A DNA stretch of 45,108 bases, taken from NCBI GenBank assembly GCA_905373305.1, contig CAJPSM010000002.1:1-45108 (forward strand), written 5' to 3'. Origin of the DNA: an uncultured Streptococcus sp. Lineage in GTDB: Bacteria > Bacillota > Bacilli > Lactobacillales > Streptococcaceae. The notes beneath the pieces are model-generated. The model saw only the letters and a list, made by a program, of their open reading frames with translations. It did not search any database and was not told the origin of the DNA. Both the position numbers and the translations under genes were made by a program. Below are positions 7,553 through 16,479 of the stretch, in pieces. Within the stretch, counting starts at the first letter, position 1; each line of letters begins with the position of its first letter.

Positions 7553-8920
7553 CTATTCTTTTTCTTGGTATTTTGGCAAGAAAGTTTCCATCAAGAAGGA
7601 AGTATCGTAGTCACCAGCGATAACTCGGCGGTCTGAAATCAGATCCAACTGGAAGTCTGCATTGGTTTGCACTCCTTCAATATCAAGTTCATAAAGTGCC
7701 CGTTGCATCTTCATCAAGGCATCAAAACGATTCTCCCCATGAACAATGATTTTGGCAATCATACTATCATAGTAAGGAGGAATGGTATAGCCTGGATAAA
7801 CTGCTGAGTCCACGCGCAAGCCAACTCCACCACTTGGTAGATAAAGATTGGTAATTTTACCTGGGCTTGGAGCAAAGTTAAATGCTGGATTTTCCGCATT
7901 GATCCTGCACTCGATAGCATGACCTCGTAGGACGATATCTTCTTGTTTGAAAGGTAAAGGTTGCCCGGCAGCAATGCGAATCTGTTCCTTCACGATATCA
8001 ACACCTGAAACAAACTCTGTGACTGGGTGTTCCACTTGCACACGAGTATTCATTTCCATGAAGTAGAAATTGCCACTCGCTTCATCGAGAAGAAATTCAA
8101 TCGTCCCTGCATTTTCATAGCCTACAGACTCTGCTGCACGAACGGCCGCAGCACCAATTTCATTACGAAGTGTTTTGCCAATCGCAATGGACGGACTTTC
8201 TTCTAAGACCTTTTGGTTATTCCGTTGGAGTGAACAGTCCCGTTCTCCTAGATGGACAACATGCCCCTCTTGATCCGCAAGGATCTGAACTTCGATATGA
8301 CGAGCTGGATAAATCACACGCTCAAGATACATTGCGCCATTTCCAAAATTGGCCTTAGCTTCACTGGATGCTGTTTCAAAGGCTGCGACCAAGTCTTCTG
8401 CCTTTTCAACCTTACGAATCCCTTTTCCACCACCACCTGCCGATGCTTTTAGCATGACTGGATAACCAATTTTTTCTGCAACTGCAAGGGCCTCTTCAGC
8501 CGTGTGAACTTCACCATCAGATCCTGGGATAACTGGAACCCCAGCCTTGATCATCTGCTCACGCGCATTGATCTTATCTCCCATGGTATCCATCACAGCC
8601 CCAGAAGGACCGATGAACTTAATCCCTACTTCATCACACATCGTGGCAAACTTGGAGTTTTCGCTAAGAAAACCAAAACCTGGGTGGATGGCTTCTGCTT
8701 CTGTCAAGACTGCAGCAGACAAAATTGCGTTGATATTGAGATAAGATTCTGTCGCCTTACCAGGTCCGATACAGATAGCTTCATCCGCTAGAAGTGTGTG
8801 AAGAGCTTCCTTATCAGCAGTTGAATAGACTGCTACGGTCGCAATGCCCAATTCACGCGCAGCTCGAATAATGCGAACCGCAATCTCACCACGGTTGGCA
8901 ATCAAAATTTTACGAAACAT
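7553..8920 (-). CDS. accC: Acetyl-CoA carboxylase biotin carboxylase subunit
   Basis: AccC carboxylates the biotin on AccB using ATP and bicarbonate. At 455 aa it has the usual length. The N-terminal domain starts MFRKILIANRGEIAVRIIRA. The ATP-grasp domain carries the glycine-rich loop KASAGGGGKGIR, and the catalytic region has FYFMEMNTRVQVEHPVTE. It follows fabZ after 11 bases and precedes accD after 35. Translation should be efficient, since GGAGG-type sequence lies just before its ATG. Confidence 0.98.
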   Translation of the reverse strand: MFRKILIANRGEIAVRIIRAARELGIATVAVYSTADKEALHTLLADEAICIGPGKATESYLNINAILSAAVLTEAEAIHPGFGFLSENSKFATMCDEVGIKFIGPSGAVMDTMGDKINAREQMIKAGVPVIPGSDGEVHTAEEALAVAEKIGYPVMLKASAGGGGKGIRKVEKAEDLVAAFETASSEAKANFGNGAMYLERVIYPARHIEVQILADQEGHVVHLGERDCSLQRNNQKVLEESPSIAIGKTLRNEIGAAAVRAAESVGYENAGTIEFLLDEASGNFYFMEMNTRVQVEHPVTEFVSGVDIVKEQIRIAAGQPLPFKQEDIVLRGHAIECRINAENPAFNFAPSPGKITNLYLPSGGVGLRVDSAVYPGYTIPPYYDSMIAKIIVHGENRFDALMKMQRALYELDIEGVQTNADFQLDLISDRRVIAGDYDTSFLMETFLPKYQEKE

Positions 8921-8931
8921 GGAGAACCTCC

Positions 8932-9354
8932 TTAGTTTCCAATTGCAAAGGTAAGAGTACCACTCGCTGCAAGCTTGCCATCTACTTCAGCCTTTGCTTC
9001 AACCACGGCAATCGTACCACGACGTTTGACAAAAGTAGCTGTCATGACTAATTGATCACCTGGTACAACTTGCTTCTTGAACTTAACCTTGTCCATTCCA
9101 GCGTAGAAGACCAGTTTCCCTTTATTTTCAGGTTTGGACAATTCCAAGACACCAGCAGTCTGAGCCAAGGCTTCCATGATAAGAACACCTGGCATGACTG
9201 GGTATTGAGGAAAATGACCATTAAAGAAAGGTTCGTTGATGGTCACATTTTTAATGGCAACAATGGTATCCTCGCTCACTTCCAAGACACGATCCACTAG
9301 GAGCATGGGGTAGCGATGGGGTAGAGCTTCTTTGATTCCTTGAATATCGATCAT
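8932..9354 (-). CDS. fabZ: 3-hydroxyacyl-ACP dehydratase FabZ
   Basis: FabZ removes water from 3-hydroxyacyl-ACP to give trans-2-enoyl-ACP in each elongation cycle. The 140-aa single hot-dog domain has the catalytic His47 in FNGHFPQYPVMPG and Glu61 in MEALAQ. In streptococci the trans-2 product is either reduced by FabK or isomerised by FabM, so FabZ feeds the branch point. Its start overlaps the accB stop by 4 bases. Confidence 0.97.
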   Translation of the reverse strand: MIDIQGIKEALPHRYPMLLVDRVLEVSEDTIVAIKNVTINEPFFNGHFPQYPVMPGVLIMEALAQTAGVLELSKPENKGKLVFYAGMDKVKFKKQVVPGDQLVMTATFVKRRGTIAVVEAKAEVDGKLAASGTLTFAIGN

Positions 9355-9839
9355 TTGATGCGTACCAATCCTTTACCGAACTCAACCATTTCTTCATTTG
9401 AAACGAGAATTTCTGTCACCACACCATCTTTAGGTGCAGGGATTTCATTCATGACTTTCATGGCTTCAATGATCACCAAAGTCTGACCTTTTTTAACACT
9501 GTCTCCGACTGTGACAAAGGCAGGTTTATCTGGTCCAGCGGCCAAGTAAGCCACCCCTACAAGTGGACTTTCAACGACATCACCCTCTGGAGCAACCGTC
9601 GTTTCAGCTGGTGCTGGAGCTTCTTCCACAGAACTCTCTACTGGAGTTGAAGGGACAGAAACTACTGGACTTGCAGCTACTGCAGTTGGCACTGGAGCAA
9701 CTTGAGCTGGCGTTTCAGAAGTCATTCTTGCTTCATTCTTACTGAACTGCAATTCGTCCGCTCCATTTTTATAAGAAAATTCACGCAGGCTTGATTGGTC
9801 AAACTGAGCCATCAAGTCTTTAATTTCATTGATATTCAT
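9351..9839 (-). CDS. accB: Biotin carboxyl carrier protein of acetyl-CoA carboxylase
   Basis: AccB carries the biotin between the carboxylase AccC and the carboxyltransferase AccAD. The 162-aa protein has an N-terminal segment typical of BCCP (INEIKDLMAQFDQS). A flexible linker rich in Ala, Pro, Val and Ser covers about residues 42-85. The C-terminal biotinyl domain has the acceptor Lys128 in EAMKVMNEI. It follows fabF without a gap and overlaps fabZ by 4 bases. Confidence 0.97.
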   Translation of the reverse strand: MNINEIKDLMAQFDQSSLREFSYKNGADELQFSKNEARMTSETPAQVAPVPTAVAASPVVSVPSTPVESSVEEAPAPAETTVAPEGDVVESPLVGVAYLAAGPDKPAFVTVGDSVKKGQTLVIIEAMKVMNEIPAPKDGVVTEILVSNEEMVEFGKGLVRIK

Positions 9840-11072
9840 CTAGCCCTCCCAACGTTTGAAAGCAAGAACCGCATTGTGTCCACCAAAACCAAAGGTATTT
9901 GAAATAGCATAAGGGATTTCTTGCTCCAAGCCTTGTCCATAAACGACATTCGCCTCGATATAGTCTGATAACTCGCTTGTTCCAGCTGTCATTGGTACAT
10001 AGTTATGACGCATGGCTTCAATGGTAGCGATGGCTTCTACTGCCCCTGCAGCACCAAGCAAGTGTCCTGTAAAGGACTTGGTTGAAGATACAGGTACTTC
10101 TTTACCAAGAACAGCTACGATCGCACCACTTTCTCCTTTTTCATTAGCAGGAGTTGAAGTTCCATGGGCATTTACATAAGCCACTTGCTCTGGAGAAATT
10201 TCTGCTTCTTCCAAAGCCAGTTTAATAGCCTTAATCGCGCCTTGGCCTTCTGGATGTGGAGAAGTCATGTGGTAAGCATCACAGGTATTACCATAACCAA
10301 CTACTTCAGCTAAGATAGTCGCACCACGTTTTTCAGCATGTTCAAGACTCTCAAGAACCAGCATCCCTGAACCTTCTCCCATCACAAAGCCGTTACGGTC
10401 TTTATCAAATGGAATAGAAGCACGGGTAGGATCTTCCGTAGTTGATAGGGCAGTCAATGCTTGGAAACCAGCGATAGCAAAAGGAGTGATAGATGATTCT
10501 GATCCACCAACTAACATGACATCTTGGAAACCAAACTTGATAGAGCGGAAGGCATCTCCAATGGTATCGTTTGATGAGGCACAGGCTGTATTGATTGATT
10601 TACAGATACCGTTTGCTCCGAAACGCATCGCAACATTTCCTGAAGCCATATTTGGCAAGGCTTTTGGAAGTGTCATTGGTTTAACACGTTTTGGACCTTT
10701 TTCATGAAGACGGATAACCTGATCTTCGATTTCTTTAATTCCCCCAATACCAGAAGCCACGATAACACCAAAACGATCTTTATCAATTGCTTCTACATCA
10801 AGATTTGCATTTGTCACCGCTTCTTGAGCCGCATACAAGGCATACAAAGAATAGTTATCAAAACGGTTGGTATCTTTTTTGACAAAGTATTTATCAAATG
10901 GAAAATCTTGAACTTCTGCCGCATTGTGCACAGCAAATTCGCTGTGATCAAACTTAGTGATTTCTCCAATTCCAATTTTTCCAGTTTGCAAACTGTTCCA
11001 AAATTCTTCTGGAGTATTTCCGATAGGAGAGGTCAATCCGTAACCTGTTACTACAACTCGATTTAGTTTCAT
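9840..11072 (-). CDS. fabF: 3-oxoacyl-ACP synthase II
   Basis: FabF is the elongating beta-ketoacyl-ACP synthase, condensing malonyl-ACP with acyl-ACP. The 410-aa protein has the Cys-His-His triad of the condensing enzymes: Cys164 in NTACASSND, His303 in NAHGTSTPAN and His337 in FTGHLLGAAG. It is the only elongation synthase in the cluster, so it must handle both saturated and unsaturated chains, as known for streptococci without FabB. It lies 28 bases after fabG and abuts accB. Confidence 0.98.
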   Translation of the reverse strand: MKLNRVVVTGYGLTSPIGNTPEEFWNSLQTGKIGIGEITKFDHSEFAVHNAAEVQDFPFDKYFVKKDTNRFDNYSLYALYAAQEAVTNANLDVEAIDKDRFGVIVASGIGGIKEIEDQVIRLHEKGPKRVKPMTLPKALPNMASGNVAMRFGANGICKSINTACASSNDTIGDAFRSIKFGFQDVMLVGGSESSITPFAIAGFQALTALSTTEDPTRASIPFDKDRNGFVMGEGSGMLVLESLEHAEKRGATILAEVVGYGNTCDAYHMTSPHPEGQGAIKAIKLALEEAEISPEQVAYVNAHGTSTPANEKGESGAIVAVLGKEVPVSSTKSFTGHLLGAAGAVEAIATIEAMRHNYVPMTAGTSELSDYIEANVVYGQGLEQEIPYAISNTFGFGGHNAVLAFKRWEG

Positions 11073-11100
11073 CTGTCTTACCTATATCTTTCCTTATTTT

Positions 11101-11832
11101 TTACATGCTAAGTCCGCCATCAACAGCGAGAACTTGTCCAGTCAAATAATCCTGTCCGGCCAGGAACACTGTAGCATCTGCGATATGATCTGCTTGACCA
11201 AACTGTTTCATTGGGATTTGTGCCAATGTCGCTTCCTTGACCTTATCAGATAAAACAGCAGTCATATCTGACTCGATCATTCCTGGTGCAAGAGCATTTA
11301 CGCGCACATTACGATTGGCAACTTCACGCGCTACTGACTTGGTAAAACCAATCAAACCTGCTTTAGAAGCTGCATAGTTGGCTTGTCCGATATTTCCCAT
11401 CAAACCGACTACACTTGACATGTTGATGATTGCACCTTCACGTGCCTTGATCATCTGTTTCAAGACTGCTTGAGTCATGTTAAAGGCACCTGTCAAGTTG
11501 ATCTTAATCACTTTTTCAAAGTCTTCCTCGGTCATCTTGAGCATAAGCGTATCTTGAGTGATCCCAGCATTGTTTACCAAGACATCGACGGAACCGAGTT
11601 CAGCAATCGCTTGATCTACCATACGCTTAGCATCTGCAAAGTCTGAAACATCACCTGAGATTGGGACTACCTTGACACCGTAGTTTGAAAACTCAGCCAG
11701 CAATTCTTCTGAGATTGCTCCGCGGCTATTCAAGACTACATTAGCACCTAGTTGGGCAAATTTGTGAGCAATGGCAAGTCCGATACCACGACTTGAACCT
11801 GTTACAAAGACATTTTTGTTTGTAAGTTGCAT
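11101..11832 (-). CDS. fabG: 3-oxoacyl-ACP reductase FabG
   Basis: FabG reduces 3-oxoacyl-ACP to 3-hydroxyacyl-ACP with NADPH. The 243-aa short-chain dehydrogenase has the cofactor motif TGSSRGIG (residues 11-18) and NNAG (87-90). The catalytic residues are Ser140, Tyr153 and Lys157 in NYAASKAG. It sits 45 bases after fabD and 28 before fabF, an order conserved with the elongation cycle genes around it. Confidence 0.98.
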   Translation of the reverse strand: MQLTNKNVFVTGSSRGIGLAIAHKFAQLGANVVLNSRGAISEELLAEFSNYGVKVVPISGDVSDFADAKRMVDQAIAELGSVDVLVNNAGITQDTLMLKMTEEDFEKVIKINLTGAFNMTQAVLKQMIKAREGAIINMSSVVGLMGNIGQANYAASKAGLIGFTKSVAREVANRNVRVNALAPGMIESDMTAVLSDKVKEATLAQIPMKQFGQADHIADATVFLAGQDYLTGQVLAVDGGLSM

Positions 11833-11877
11833 TCTATTTCTCCTATTTCCTGTTGTATTTTGTGGGAGAAGGGATCA

Positions 11878-12798
11878 TTAGTTTCCTAACAAAACATCCA
11901 AGCTTGCTTGGTCTTCAACGTTAGCTAGCTGAGCTGTTTTATCGATTTTTTTGACAAAGCCTGATAGGATTTTTCCAGGGCCGATTTCAATAAAGTTAGT
12001 TATACCAGCATCCTGCATCACAGCAATACTTTCATAAAAACGAACAGGTTCTTTCACCTGACGCGTCAAAAGCTCTTGGATTCGATCTTTTTCCATAACA
12101 GCAGCTTCCGTATTGCCGACTAGAGGGCAAGTAAAATCAGAGAAACTCACTCCCTCAAGAGCTCCAGCTAGTTGCTGACTGGCTGGCTCAAGAAGGGCTG
12201 TATGGAAGGGACCAGATACATTTAAAGGAATCAATCGTTTTGTTCCTGCTTCCTGCAAGAGTTCAACTGCGCGGTCAACCGCAGCCACCTCACCACCGAT
12301 AACGATTTGGTTTTGGGTGTTGTAGTTAGCTGGAGTTACTACTCCAACTTTAGAGGCTGTTTCACAAGCTTCCTCAATCACTTCAACTGGAGTATTAAGA
12401 ACGGCAACCATCTTCCCAGAGCCTGCAGGTGCAGCTTCTTCCATATAAGCACCACGCTTAGCAACCAATGCAACTGCCTCCTCAAAGTCCAAGGCACCAC
12501 TTGCTACAAGAGCAGAATATTCCCCAAGAGACAATCCTGCTACCATATCTGGCTGATAGCCCTTTTCTTTCAATAGTCGGTAAATAGCAACCGAAGTCGC
12601 TAAAATAGCTGGCTGCGTATAGCGAGTCTGGTTTAACTTGGCTTCTTCCTTATCAATCAAGTCACGAAGGTCATAACCCAAAACCTGACTGGCTTGGTCA
12701 ATTGTTTCCTTGACGATAGGATAGCGATCATAGAGATCACGCCCCATCCCTAGATACTGAGCACCTTGACCGGCAAATAGAAAGGCTGTTTTAGTCAT
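11878..12798 (-). CDS. fabD: Malonyl-CoA:ACP transacylase
   Basis: FabD moves malonyl groups from CoA to ACP. The 306-aa protein has FLFAGQGAQYLGMGRDL at its N-terminus, the nucleophile Ser90 in AGLSLGEYSAL and His199 in SGPFHTALLEPA. The C-terminal FIEIGPGKILSGF is also typical. Its start overlaps the end of fabK by 8 bases, so the two are probably translationally coupled. Confidence 0.98.
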   Translation of the reverse strand: MTKTAFLFAGQGAQYLGMGRDLYDRYPIVKETIDQASQVLGYDLRDLIDKEEAKLNQTRYTQPAILATSVAIYRLLKEKGYQPDMVAGLSLGEYSALVASGALDFEEAVALVAKRGAYMEEAAPAGSGKMVAVLNTPVEVIEEACETASKVGVVTPANYNTQNQIVIGGEVAAVDRAVELLQEAGTKRLIPLNVSGPFHTALLEPASQQLAGALEGVSFSDFTCPLVGNTEAAVMEKDRIQELLTRQVKEPVRFYESIAVMQDAGITNFIEIGPGKILSGFVKKIDKTAQLANVEDQASLDVLLGN

Positions 12799-13765
12799 TT
12801 CTTACAACTCCTGCCCAACGAGAGGCTTCTTCTTGAATTTTTTTGGCTGCGCCATAGTATAGATCTTTTAGGATTTCTTCGACAGTTTCCTCTTTAGAAA
12901 CCAAACCAGCGATCTGACCTGCCATGACAGATCCACCTTCTACATCTCCATGAACAACGGCTTTAGCAAGAGCACCAGCTCCCATTTGCTCAAAGATTTC
13001 TAAATCTGGGTTTTCTTGTTTAAAGGCATCTTTTTCAGCCTGCTCAAAGTCACGTGTCAATTGATTTTTAATGGCACGAACAGCATGACCAAAATGCTGA
13101 GCTGAAATGGTCGTATCGATATCGCGCGCTTTTAAGATTTTTTCTTTGTATTTTGGATGGGCGTTAGATTCCTTAGCTACTACGAATCGTGTACCAACTT
13201 GAACGGCCTCAGCACCAAGCATAAAGCCTGCAGCGACACCCTCACCGTCCGCAATTCCTCCAGCTGCGATAACTGGAATTGAAACAGCTGCAGCAACTTG
13301 GCGTACCAAGGTCATAGTTGTTAATTTACCAATATGTCCACCGGCTTCCATTCCTTCTGCAATAACTGCATCTGCACCAATTTTTTCCATGCGTTTTGCC
13401 AAAGCAACACTTGGAACAACAGGAATAACTGTAATTCCTGCATCATGGAAACGAGTCATGTATTTACTTGGGTTTCCAGCACCAGTTGTCACCACCTTGA
13501 CCCCTTCTTCAATCACGAGATCAACGATGTCTTCCACAAAAGGTGACAAGAGCATAATGTTGACACCAAAAGGTTTATCCGTAAGTGATTTGATTTTATC
13601 GATATTAGCCTTTACGACCTCTTTAGGTGCATTTCCACCACCGATGATCCCTAGACCACCAGCTTTTGATACTGCACCAGCCAAGTCACCATCCGCAACC
13701 CAGGCCATTCCTCCTTGAAAAATAGGATAATCAATGTTCAATAATTCTGTAATACGTGTTTTCAT
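12791..13765 (-). CDS. fabK: Enoyl-ACP reductase II (FMN-dependent)
   Basis: FabK is the flavoprotein enoyl-ACP reductase that completes each elongation cycle; streptococci use it in place of FabI. The 324-aa TIM-barrel protein has YPIFQGGMAWVADG, GLGIIGGGNAP, AEGMEAGGHIGKL and the phosphate-binding AAGGIADG typical of the nitronate monooxygenase/FabK superfamily. It competes with FabM for the trans-2 intermediate. It is preceded by a 117-base gap with a FabT-type operator and a possible attenuator, so it may head its own transcript. Confidence 0.97.
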   Translation of the reverse strand: MKTRITELLNIDYPIFQGGMAWVADGDLAGAVSKAGGLGIIGGGNAPKEVVKANIDKIKSLTDKPFGVNIMLLSPFVEDIVDLVIEEGVKVVTTGAGNPSKYMTRFHDAGITVIPVVPSVALAKRMEKIGADAVIAEGMEAGGHIGKLTTMTLVRQVAAAVSIPVIAAGGIADGEGVAAGFMLGAEAVQVGTRFVVAKESNAHPKYKEKILKARDIDTTISAQHFGHAVRAIKNQLTRDFEQAEKDAFKQENPDLEIFEQMGAGALAKAVVHGDVEGGSVMAGQIAGLVSKEETVEEILKDLYYGAAKKIQEEASRWAGVVRND

Positions 13766-13812
13766 AGTGCCTCCATCATTCCTTGCTTACGTAATAGTTC
13801 GATGAGTTTATC

Positions 13813-13827
13813 ATTTGAGTTTCAAAC
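13813..13827. promoter_or_regulatory. FabT-type operator upstream of fabK
   Basis: The palindrome TTTGA-GTT-TCAAA occupies 13814-13826, matching the TTTGAnnnTCAAA core I know for streptococcal FabT sites. It lies about 50 bases before the fabK start. FabT with a long-chain acyl-ACP corepressor would bind here. The fabK promoter hexamers are not clear enough to call. Confidence 0.7.
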
Positions 13828-13835
13828 TATTACCT

Positions 13836-13862
13836 AAACAAGAGGGAGCGGGTCTCCCCTAC
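13836..13862 (-). terminator. Possible attenuating hairpin between acpP and fabK
   Basis: On the minus strand, GGGAG-ACCCG-CTCCC forms a GC-rich hairpin followed by the imperfect T run TCTTGTTT. It could partly terminate transcripts after acpP, so that abundant ACP mRNA exceeds fabK-accA mRNA. Confidence 0.45.
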
Positions 13863-13882
13863 TCCTTCTAGTAATATGTTAA

Positions 13883-14107
13883 TTATTTTGTTTGCTCTTC
13901 AACGTAGGCAACCAAGTCACCAACTGTTTTCAAGTTATCTTCTGCTTCGATTTGGATATCGAAAGCATCTTCGATTTCAGAGATTACTTGGAACAAGTCC
14001 AATGAATCTGCATCCAAATCATCAAAAGTAGATTCAAGTGTTACTTCTGATGCGTCTTTCCCAAGTTCTTCAACGATAATTTCTTGTACTTTTTCAAATA
14101 CTGCCAT
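13883..14107 (-). CDS. acpP: Acyl carrier protein
   Basis: ACP carries growing acyl chains as thioesters on phosphopantetheine. The 74-aa acidic protein has the attachment Ser35 in LDADSLDLFQVI and the usual four-helix pattern. It lies 57 bases after fabH and 117 bases before fabK, the two largest gaps around any gene of the cluster, which fits separate control of this abundant protein. Acyl-ACP is also the signal read by FabT. Confidence 0.98.
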   Translation of the reverse strand: MAVFEKVQEIIVEELGKDASEVTLESTFDDLDADSLDLFQVISEIEDAFDIQIEAEDNLKTVGDLVAYVEEQTK

Positions 14108-14164
14108 GATAGGACTCCTTTAAAATATAAAAAATTTATAACTATGTGTTTACCACATGATTAC

Positions 14165-15139
14165 CTAGATTGTAAGAATGAGTGTGCCCCATGTCAAACC
14201 TCCACCGAAGCCTGATAGGAGAATCGTCTGGCTACCATCTAAACGAATCATGCCATTCTCTACACACTCTGAGAGCAAAATCGGGATACTTGCTGCACTG
14301 GTATTTCCATACTCCATCATATTGGCAGGAAGCTTGTCTCGGTCTACACCGATCTTCTTAGCCATCTTATCCAAAATGCGGATATTTGCCTGATGAAGCA
14401 AGAGATAATCCAATTCCGATGCTGCGATTGGACCATTTTCAATGGTCTCTTTGATCGATCTAGCAACATCTCGATTTGCAAAATCAAAAACTGCTCGTCC
14501 ATCCATTTTCAAAAAAGCAGGAACTGCCTCTTGAGCTGAGAAGGGCAAAGCCAGAGCCGTTTGGCCATAGGTCAAACACTCGCTCCGAGAGCCATCCGTA
14601 TAGAGACTTTCCACAAGGAAGTGCCGTGTTTCACTCGTTTCCAAGAGAACCCCACCTGCACCATCTCCAAAGAGAACAGCTGTCGAACGATCCGACCAGT
14701 CAACTGCCTTGGATAAGGTTTCAGCCCCGATAACAATCCCTTTCTTGAACTGTCCAGAGCTTAAAAACTTTTCAGCAGTTGAGAGAGCAAATACAAAGCC
14801 GCTGCAAGCTGCTGTAAGATCAAAGGCAAAAGCTCTATGCGCTCCGATATTTGCCTGAACCCGAGCCGCCGTAGAAGGCATCATCGAGTCTGGGGTAATC
14901 GTCGCTACAATGATAAAATCAATCTGATCCGCTTTTATGCTCGCCTTAACCAGCAAACTCTTGGCAACTTCTGTCGCCAAATCACTCGTTGACTCCGTTT
15001 TTGAAATATGCCTCTGTTTAATTCCTGTACGGCTTGAAATCCACTCATCGCTTGTATCCATGATCTGAGCCAAGTCTTGATTAGTGACCACTTGCTCTGG
15101 AACATAATGAGCAACCTGGCTTATTTTTGCAAAAGCCAT
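14165..15139 (-). CDS. fabH: 3-oxoacyl-ACP synthase III
   Basis: FabH starts fatty-acid synthesis by condensing acyl-CoA with malonyl-ACP. The 324-aa thiolase-fold enzyme has the Cys-His-Asn triad: Cys112 in TAACSGF, His249 in LLLHQANIRI and Asn279 in EYGNTSAASIP. Its start overlaps the fabT stop by one base (TAATG). The repressor and the initiating enzyme are therefore made from one coupled message. Confidence 0.98.
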   Translation of the reverse strand: MAFAKISQVAHYVPEQVVTNQDLAQIMDTSDEWISSRTGIKQRHISKTESTSDLATEVAKSLLVKASIKADQIDFIIVATITPDSMMPSTAARVQANIGAHRAFAFDLTAACSGFVFALSTAEKFLSSGQFKKGIVIGAETLSKAVDWSDRSTAVLFGDGAGGVLLETSETRHFLVESLYTDGSRSECLTYGQTALALPFSAQEAVPAFLKMDGRAVFDFANRDVARSIKETIENGPIAASELDYLLLHQANIRILDKMAKKIGVDRDKLPANMMEYGNTSAASIPILLSECVENGMIRLDGSQTILLSGFGGGLTWGTLILTI

Positions 15140-15573
15140 TATTTCAAATCCTCCAAAAATTGATAAAGGTTAGTCAAGCCTCTGCCCATCACTTCTATTT
15201 CTTCAGAACTCATACCATCGATAATTTTTTCGACCATGGCCTTGTGGAAACGTTTATGAAGGCGGTGAACCAAACGACCTTTCTTTGTCAAATGCAGATA
15301 GACCACACGATGATCCTGATCAGAACGAATGCGCTCAACATAACCTTTTCTTTCGAGATTATTCAAGCTGGTCGTAACAGTTCCAAGAGTGACCATCAGT
15401 TCTTTAGAAACCTTACTTGGTGTCGCCTCTGGGAACTTCCCAATCACATCAATCGTGTGCATTTCTTTGATGGAGATGTCTTTGAAACGACTACCTCGTA
15501 AGCTAACCTCCTCAATCACAAGGACATTATTAAAAATAGATGTTAAATACTCATTCACTTGTTGGTAGTCCAA
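15139..15573 (-). CDS. fabT: MarR-family repressor of fatty-acid synthesis FabT
   Basis: FabT is a winged-helix MarR-type repressor that, with long acyl-ACP as corepressor, shuts down the fab genes. The 144-aa protein has the expected pattern: a dimerising N-terminus, the recognition helix region TPSKVSKELMVTLGTVTTSL, the wing with RKGYVERIRSDQDHR and C-terminal helices. The name rests on this sequence and on its place between fabM and fabH. A strong promoter with TTTGA half-sites precedes it, suggesting autoregulation. Confidence 0.95.
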   Translation of the reverse strand: MDYQQVNEYLTSIFNNVLVIEEVSLRGSRFKDISIKEMHTIDVIGKFPEATPSKVSKELMVTLGTVTTSLNNLERKGYVERIRSDQDHRVVYLHLTKKGRLVHRLHKRFHKAMVEKIIDGMSSEEIEVMGRGLTNLYQFLEDLK

Positions 15574-15626
15574 AGTATTCCCTCCTTCTCAAAAAAACTT
15601 TTGTATTCAAAACATTTGACACAAAA

Positions 15627-15655
15627 AGTATATCAAACTTCAAAGAATTGTGCAA
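15627..15655 (-). promoter_or_regulatory. fabT promoter with FabT-like half-sites
   Basis: On the minus strand, TTGCAC and TATACT are spaced by 17 bases. The spacer contains TTTGAAGTTTGA, two TTTGA half-sites in direct order. A TCAAA-ACA-TTTGA repeat follows just after the expected start point. This fits autorepression by FabT, though the arrangement is not the clean palindrome seen before fabK. Confidence 0.65.
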
Positions 15656-15663
15656 GTATTTTT

Positions 15664-16449
15664 TTATTTTCCTGAAAATTTTGGTCGTCTTCTTTCAGAA
15701 TGAGCTCGGACTCCTTCTTTAAAATCTTCAGTCAAAGACAAAGATTCTTGCAGTTTCAATTCCAGTTCAGCATAATTCTGCCAATCCTTAAATTGGCTTT
15801 CCCAAACTAGCTTCTTAATAGCTGCATAGGAATTAGCTGAACCTCGTCTTAATTTCTTCAGAACTTGCTCTCTTGTTTTTTCTAGCTTATCTGCCTCGCA
15901 GACACGGTATACCACGCCCCATTCCAGTGCTTTTTCCGCAGTCAAAGCTTCTCCTGTCATGGCAAGTTGCGCAGCCCGTGTTACCCCGATACTACGACTC
16001 AAGAGATGGATCCCACCAGCATCTGGCGCCAATCCCACTCCAACAAAGGCTTGGATGAATTTTGCCTTATCAGTCGCCAAACAAAAATCGACTGCTACTG
16101 CCATATTGGCTGCAGCACCAGCAACTGCTCCATCTACCTCCATCAAGACGGGTTTAGGAATTTGCTTGATTTTATATGAAATTGTATTGACTAATTCTGC
16201 AATCTTATTCAAAGAAGGAATGTCATCCTCATCCACTGCACGCTTCATCTCAACCAAATCTCCCCCAACTGAAAAGACCTTCCCATTAGCGTTAATCAAG
16301 ATAAACTGAACAGCTTGATCCTGTTCTGCTAAGGTTAAAGCTTCTAAAATCTCCTCACACATTGGGATATGGAAACCATTTGCCACTTCGGGACGATTCA
16401 AAGTAATGATAGCCAGATCATCTACGATCTGATATAGGATATGATTCAT
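15664..16449 (-). CDS. fabM: Trans-2, cis-3-decenoyl-ACP isomerase
   Basis: FabM isomerises trans-2-decenoyl-ACP to the cis-3 form and so creates unsaturated fatty acids in streptococci. The 261-aa crotonase-fold protein has the oxyanion-hole segments GKVFSVGGDLVEMKRA and VAGAAANMAVAVDFCLA. Sequence alone would say only enoyl-CoA hydratase/isomerase family; the FabM call comes from its place at the head of the fab cluster next to fabT. It is divergent from lysC and has its own promoter. Confidence 0.92.
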   Translation of the reverse strand: MNHILYQIVDDLAIITLNRPEVANGFHIPMCEEILEALTLAEQDQAVQFILINANGKVFSVGGDLVEMKRAVDEDDIPSLNKIAELVNTISYKIKQIPKPVLMEVDGAVAGAAANMAVAVDFCLATDKAKFIQAFVGVGLAPDAGGIHLLSRSIGVTRAAQLAMTGEALTAEKALEWGVVYRVCEADKLEKTREQVLKKLRRGSANSYAAIKKLVWESQFKDWQNYAELELKLQESLSLTEDFKEGVRAHSERRRPKFSGK

Positions 16450-16479
16450 AGCTTCTCCTTTTATAAGGTGATAAAATTA

